DNA of 64,000 nt, taken from NCBI RefSeq assembly GCF_003367245.1, contig NZ_QRGR01000018.1:62001-126000 (forward strand), in the 5' to 3' direction. Origin of the DNA: Pontibacter diazotrophicus (GTDB lineage: Bacteria > Bacteroidota > Bacteroidia > Cytophagales > Hymenobacteraceae). Positions 59,757 through 64,000 of the stretch are shown in pieces. Each line of letters opens with the position of its first letter. The stretch's first letter is position 1. Made by a program: the position numbers and the translations under genes. Below the pieces are notes generated by a model. That model saw only the letters and a list, made by a program, of their open reading frames with translations. It made no database searches and was not told where the DNA came from.

Positions 59757-61913
59757 TCAGCTAAAAACCTGGTAAGTAATAAACGCCATCACATAAGCCA
59801 GGCCGCTCATATAGATCAGCTGAGCCAGCGGCCACTGCCAGCTTTTTGTCTCGCGGCGCACAATGGCCAGCGTGCTCACGCACTGCATGGCGAACAGGTA
59901 AAAGATCATGAGCGAGAAGGCGCGGGCAGGCGTAAAGAACGGATCTCCGTTGGCGTCCTTCTCTGTCATGAGTTTATTTTTGATGGTGCTCACGTTTTCC
60001 TCTTCTCCTATGCTATAGATGGTAGACATGGTACCCACAAATACTTCGCGCGCCGCAAAGGAGGTCAGCAAAGCGATGCCTATTTTCCAGTCGTACCCCA
60101 GCGGCCGGATAACGGGCTCTATGGAGCGGCCGATGATGCCGGCATAAGAAGACTCTAACTGGTAAGAGGCAATCCTATTCTCTGTCTGCACTTCATTCAG
60201 GTTTTGCGCCTGGGCTTCTGCCAGGGCTTTTTGCCGGGCTTCCTCAAAATTATTGCCGGGGCCGTAAGAGGCTAGCACCCAAAGTATAATAGAGACCGCC
60301 ACAATTACTTTCCCCGCCTCAAACACAAAAGCCTTCGATTTCTCTATAATGGTAAGACCTACGTTTTTCCAGCGCGGCATCTTGTACACAGGGAACTCCA
60401 TGATAAAATAACTGCGTTCACGGGCTTTCAGGATAGTTTTGAGTAGCAATGCAGAGAAAATTGCCGCTAAAAACCCTATCAGGTATAGCGCCATCAGCAC
60501 CAGCCCCTGCAGGTTCAGGAAACCAAAGTAATATTTCTCCGGCACCACCAGCGCAATCAATACAGTATAGACAGGAATGCGGGCAGAGCAGCTCATCAGC
60601 GGTGTCACGAAAATGGTAATCATCCTGTCCTTCCAGTTCTCAATAGTTCTGGCCGACATCACCGCTGGCACGGCACAGGCCACTCCTGAAATGAGCGGCA
60701 CCACGCTCTTTCCGTTCAGGCCAAATTTGCGCATAATTTTGTCCATCATAAACGTGACGCGCGCCATATAGCCTGTTTCTTCCAGAATGGCAATAAAGGC
60801 AAACAGCACGGCAATTTGCGGTACAAATATCAGCACTCCGCCCAGACCGGCAATCACGCCTTCTGTGAGCATGTTCACCAGGGGGCCATTAAAGTTCTCC
60901 TGTATCAGCTTATTCAGATTTGCTATTCCCAGGTCAATGAGGTCCATGGGGTAACTTGCCCAGGCAAACACCGCCTGGAAGATGAGGAACAGAATCAAGA
61001 AGAAAATAAGGTAGCCGAACACTTTATGCGTCAGCACCTGGTCGAGGCGGTTGCTGAATTTCTCCGCTTTATCCGCCTTTTCCACCCGCACAATGTCCAG
61101 CAGCATTTCGTTGATGCGGGTATAGCGGGCTACTGTTTCGTTGGCCTGCTGGGTGATAGAATGGAATTCTGCCTCCTCCAGCAACGTACCTAACCACGCC
61201 ACATCCTGCTCCGTCAAAAACTTTAAGCTTTTGTAATGATGTGCATACTGCAACGCCACATAATCATTGTTCAGGCCGAACTTCGACTTTATAGATTGCA
61301 GCAAAGGCCTCAGTTCTGCCGGCACCTCAAAAAAAGTGGCCTTGGTAGCCTCCAACTGCTGTGACATCACAATTTTAAGAGCTGCCACACCCAAGCCCTT
61401 ACGGGCATTCATAGGTATAACCGGCACTCCCAACTCCTTTTGCAAGGCAGGAATGTCAATTTTCACCCCCTCCTGCTCAGCCACATCCACCATATTCAGC
61501 GCCAGCACCGACGGAATCTGCAAATCTGCCAGCTGCGAGAATAGCAGCAGGTTTCGCTTCAGGTTAGAAGCGTCAGCGGTTACAATAACAAGGTCTGGGT
61601 AGTGTTTGGAGGCCGGGTCGTAGAGCAAATCAATAATAACACGCTCGTCCAGCGACTTCGGGTATAAACTGTAGGTACCCGGAAGGTCAATAATCTGCGC
61701 CTTTAGCTTTGGCGTAAGCTGGCTATAGCCTGTTTTTTTATCTACTGTAACACCCGGAAAGTTACCCACCTTCTGGTTAAGGCCCGTCAACTGGTTAAAA
61801 AGAGATGTTTTTCCTGAGTTAGGATTACCAATCAGGGCAATTTTTGCCATGGTTGGCTGCACAGGAGGCCTCTCGACCTGCGGTATATCAGGTTGGGTAG
61901 TAACGACAGTCAT
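59757..61913 (-). CDS. feoB: Ferrous iron transport protein B
   Basis: Inner-membrane Fe2+ transporter with its own GTPase, 718 residues. G1 is GNPNSGKTS (29-37), DLPGTYSLYP is G3 (near 75), NMVD is G4. The membrane part from about 290 has two Gate domains and a core with GVACAVPAVMSARTIENWKD and a Cys-containing TPLMSCSARIPVYT, the conserved metal path motif. It ends QLIYMSGLAYVMAFITYQVF. A short N-terminal tail precedes MAKIALIGNP; the ATG at 61850 is a possible alternative start. 12 bp after feoA. Ferrous iron suits anoxic or microoxic niches. Confidence 0.96.
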   Translation of the reverse strand: MTVVTTQPDIPQVERPPVQPTMAKIALIGNPNSGKTSLFNQLTGLNQKVGNFPGVTVDKKTGYSQLTPKLKAQIIDLPGTYSLYPKSLDERVIIDLLYDPASKHYPDLVIVTADASNLKRNLLLFSQLADLQIPSVLALNMVDVAEQEGVKIDIPALQKELGVPVIPMNARKGLGVAALKIVMSQQLEATKATFFEVPAELRPLLQSIKSKFGLNNDYVALQYAHHYKSLKFLTEQDVAWLGTLLEEAEFHSITQQANETVARYTRINEMLLDIVRVEKADKAEKFSNRLDQVLTHKVFGYLIFFLILFLIFQAVFAWASYPMDLIDLGIANLNKLIQENFNGPLVNMLTEGVIAGLGGVLIFVPQIAVLFAFIAILEETGYMARVTFMMDKIMRKFGLNGKSVVPLISGVACAVPAVMSARTIENWKDRMITIFVTPLMSCSARIPVYTVLIALVVPEKYYFGFLNLQGLVLMALYLIGFLAAIFSALLLKTILKARERSYFIMEFPVYKMPRWKNVGLTIIEKSKAFVFEAGKVIVAVSIILWVLASYGPGNNFEEARQKALAEAQAQNLNEVQTENRIASYQLESSYAGIIGRSIEPVIRPLGYDWKIGIALLTSFAAREVFVGTMSTIYSIGEEENVSTIKNKLMTEKDANGDPFFTPARAFSLMIFYLFAMQCVSTLAIVRRETKSWQWPLAQLIYMSGLAYVMAFITYQVFS

Positions 61914-61925
61914 GAAATAAATTTA

Positions 61926-62174
61926 CTACTTGAGCAAAATTGTCTCGGCTTCGTCTAAACGTAGTGAGAGGGTATAGTCATTTACGATAATCGTGATGGG
62001 GTCGCCAAAGGGGGCGCGGCTGTTCAGCTTCACCTCCGTGCCAGGTATGCAACCCATTTCGAGCAGCTTCAGCCCCATTTCAGGGTCATTGAGGCAGCAT
62101 ATCACGCCGCTCTCCCCTATTTTCAGGTCGCGCACGCTCTTTTGCCCCTTCTGCTCTTCTTCCGTTTTTCGCAC
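61926..62174 (-). CDS. feoA: Ferrous iron transport protein A
   Basis: Small cytosolic SH3-like protein that supports FeoB. 82 residues. The start is GTG at 62174; an in-frame TAA lies two codons upstream, so nothing longer is possible. LKIGESGVICCLNDPEMGLK, then LLEMGCIPGTEVKLNSRAPF and DPITIIVNDYTLSLRLDEAE are the usual FeoA strands. It lies 12 bp before feoB. No feoC is visible and no Fur box was found by eye in the 294 bp upstream. Confidence 0.93.
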   Translation of the reverse strand: MRKTEEEQKGQKSVRDLKIGESGVICCLNDPEMGLKLLEMGCIPGTEVKLNSRAPFGDPITIIVNDYTLSLRLDEAETILLK

Positions 62175-62468
62175 CTCTTATTTTTTATTTAGACTCATTA
62201 TAAACAACTGCAAGTTACAAGGTGTTCAGTAGGAAAGCAAAAGAATTATAGATTTGGAGGCAAGGAGATATGAGTGTCTGTAAATAAGCAGGTTAAGAGA
62301 TGAAAAAAAATATAGAGATGAGCGCTAAGACTACCATCCTCAAATTTCAGAATTTACTGATTATACCTTAAAAACGCACCTTCTATCATATAGTGTCAGT
62401 ATGTGTTGTCGGTGAAAGCACCACCAACGGCAGCAAACTTCCACATCTCCTCAATTCCAAATCAAATT

Positions 62469-64000
62469 TTACTCTGAGTAGAAAACCCGCTTTACACGGG
62501 TGCTTACGTTGGTGAGTAGTTCGTAGGGAATGGTGCCGATGCGTTTTGCCAACTCCACCAGCGTCAGCTGCGGGCCAAACACAGTCACCTCATCCCCGGC
62601 TTTTACGTCAAGCCCTGTCACATCTACCATACACATGTCCATGCACACGTTGCCGATGAGGGGGCAGCGCTGCCCATGGATGAGCACATGCCCAATACCG
62701 TTGCTGAAACGGCGGTCGTAGCCGTCGGCATAGCCTATGGCAATAGTAGCAGTGGTTTTGTCTGAATCCGCTATCCCTTTGCGGCTGTAGCCGACTGTCT
62801 CGCCCTGCTTTACCTTCTTCACCTGCGATACGGTAGTTTTCAGCATACTCACCGGGCGCAGCGCCTCCTGCTCATCTCCAGTCGCCTCCACACCATAGAG
62901 GCCGATGCCCAGGCGCACCATATCCAACTGGTGCTCCGGGAAACGCACAATTCCCGCTGAGTTCAGCACATGTTTTATCACCTTATAACCTAGCTGTGCC
63001 TCCACGGCATCGGCCATACTTCTGAAATTCCGGATTTGCAGCTGCGAGAAGTCATTGTGTACTGCCTCATCGGCACCGGCCAGGTGGCTGAAGGCGCTCA
63101 TCACCTGCACCTGCGGATATTGTTTTAGTAAAGTAAACAGGTCTTCAAAGTCCTCCTCCGTAAAGCCCAGGCGGTGCATGCCGGTGTCCAGTTTCAGGTG
63201 TATTTTAGAGGTAACAGCGCCAGAGAGGGAAGCGACGTAGGCCTGCAGCTGCTCCAGGGCATAAATTTCCGGCTCCAGGTTATACTGCCGCAGCTTTGCA
63301 AAGCTGTCCGGCGATGGGTTCATAACCATTATCGGCAGCGTAATCCCGTTCTCGCGCAGCTGCACCCCCTCGTCGGCATAGGCCACTGCCAGGTAGTCGA
63401 CGCGATGGAATTGTAGCAGGTTGGCGACCTCAAAGCTGCCGCTGCCATAGGCAAAAGCCTTCACCATCACCATCAGCCGTACATCCGGGGCAAGTTTAGA
63501 ACGGTAGTAATTGAGATTGTGCACGAGCGCATCAAGGTTTACTTCCAGCACCGTACCATGCACTTTCTGCTGGAAAGCCTGCACAATTTTCTCAAACTCA
63601 AACACACGCGCACCTTTTACCAGAATTAACTCATCCCGGAACTGGCCTGGGATGAACTGGTTCAGGAAGTCCGCTGTAGAAGAATAAAACGCTGCCGGAA
63701 TTGTAAAAAGATTCCTGTACTTGCTGATTTTCTCCCCGATGGCAATCAGCCGCTCCACGCCACGCGCCTGCACCAACTCTGCTACCTGTCTGTACAGCTT
63801 CTCCTCCGGCAGCCCCGACTCCAGCAAATCAGAAAGTATAACGGTGCGCTTGCCCCGCTGCGGTTGGTTTACCAGCAAATCAAGGGCAATGGCTAATCCA
63901 GCAAGGTCATTGTTGTAGGTGTCGTCGATGAGGTAGCAGCCGTTAATAGCTTCTTTCATTTCGAGGCGCATGGCTACCGGGTGCAGGCGGTCCAGCCGGT
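62469..64000 (-). CDS. MurF-Alr fusion: tripeptide ligase / alanine racemase (5' end outside window)
   Basis: Makes D-alanine and joins D-Ala-D-Ala to UDP-MurNAc-tripeptide. The frame is open to base 64000 (about 510 residues visible); the first ATG inside, at 63971, is internal since RLDRLHPVAMRLE lies in frame before it. The first part is the end of MurF (CYLIDDTYNNDLAG, then LSDLLESG). From about residue 145 the racemase begins: the PLP Lys is in VMVKAFAYGSG (usual KANAYGHG changed), then DMVRLGIGLYG and VGYSRKGIAD with the second catalytic Tyr. It ends STRVKRVFYSE. This fusion is known from Bacteroidota. Confidence 0.93.
   Translation of the reverse strand, partial: RLDRLHPVAMRLEMKEAINGCYLIDDTYNNDLAGLAIALDLLVNQPQRGKRTVILSDLLESGLPEEKLYRQVAELVQARGVERLIAIGEKISKYRNLFTIPAAFYSSTADFLNQFIPGQFRDELILVKGARVFEFEKIVQAFQQKVHGTVLEVNLDALVHNLNYYRSKLAPDVRLMVMVKAFAYGSGSFEVANLLQFHRVDYLAVAYADEGVQLRENGITLPIMVMNPSPDSFAKLRQYNLEPEIYALEQLQAYVASLSGAVTSKIHLKLDTGMHRLGFTEEDFEDLFTLLKQYPQVQVMSAFSHLAGADEAVHNDFSQLQIRNFRSMADAVEAQLGYKVIKHVLNSAGIVRFPEHQLDMVRLGIGLYGVEATGDEQEALRPVSMLKTTVSQVKKVKQGETVGYSRKGIADSDKTTATIAIGYADGYDRRFSNGIGHVLIHGQRCPLIGNVCMDMCMVDVTGLDVKAGDEVTVFGPQLTLVELAKRIGTIPYELLTNVSTRVKRVFYSE

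Noticed and set aside
1..64000. CRISPR arrays, tRNA or rRNA genes, prophage or integrase genes, toxin-antitoxin pairs
   Set aside because: None found by eye: no regular spacer-repeat pattern, no cloverleaf with CCA end, no integrase or transposase motifs in any long frame.

Overview
This window looks like a chromosomal segment from a Bacteroidota bacterium of the order Cytophagales, probably close to Pontibacter/Hymenobacteraceae. That placement is inferred. The supporting marks are two SusC/SusD-type uptake pairs, a MurF-alanine racemase fusion, tandem OmpH (Skp-like) genes behind bamA, a fatty acid oxidation enzyme with its domains in the dehydrogenase-then-hydratase order, Bacteroidetes-type -7 boxes (TAnnTTTG), almost no Shine-Dalgarno sequences, and many lipoproteins with a plain L-x-x-C lipobox. 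The content is mostly housekeeping. I see no prophage, insertion sequence, CRISPR array, tRNA or rRNA.

Layout. 1-7407: a fatty acid beta-oxidation block on the minus strand (MarR regulator, hydratase/dehydrogenase, thiolase, acyl-CoA dehydrogenase, and a separately terminated acyl-CoA ligase). The marR promoter carries a perfect 12-bp palindrome that is a good candidate operator. 7623-10943: an arginase-fold protein that has lost two metal ligands, paired with a small cytochrome b5-like protein, then a BadF-type sugar kinase and MurQ (cell-wall amino sugar recycling). 11025-14145: a TPR lipoprotein, an unknown 189-aa protein, and a run of four tiny acidic lipoproteins, one of only 53 residues. 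14480-22555: der, era, hemH, a LOG-family protein, a cysteine desulfurase, glmM and mazG.

23080-30008: a TonB energising locus (exbB, exbD, exbD, tonB), a second tonB, a small two-helix membrane protein, an orphan PstS-like lipoprotein and a periplasmic TPR protein. 30626-42056: rluD-type synthase, then a long minus-strand envelope cluster. In transcription order it runs alpha/beta hydrolase, CBS protein, BamA/TamA-like barrel, nadK, two DUF6089-type barrels, uppS, bamA, ompH, ompH, terminator. 42108-44121: a TrpG/PabA glutaminase whose start codon sits directly beside eight perfect copies of an 8-bp repeat, then cvpA and a GatB/YqeY gene. 44291-48842: pdxJ-mnmH-selD (vitamin B6 plus tRNA selenouridine), an esterase-like hydrolase and an RsmI-family methyltransferase.

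48980-58811: two consecutive SusC-SusD pairs without any carbohydrate-active enzyme. 59757-62174: feoA-feoB ferrous iron uptake. 62469-64000: the murF-alr fusion, cut by the window end. The physiological thread is envelope biogenesis and TonB-dependent uptake: the ExbBD/TonB locus would power the SusC receptors, while bamA, Skp-like chaperones, uppS, glmM, murQ and murF-alr build or recycle the envelope.

No clear new defence or mobile system is visible. The most unusual points are the acidic lipoprotein array, the altered arginase-fold/cytochrome b5 pair, the octamer repeat at the TrpG/PabA start, and the PstS-like and TPR genes attached to the TonB locus.
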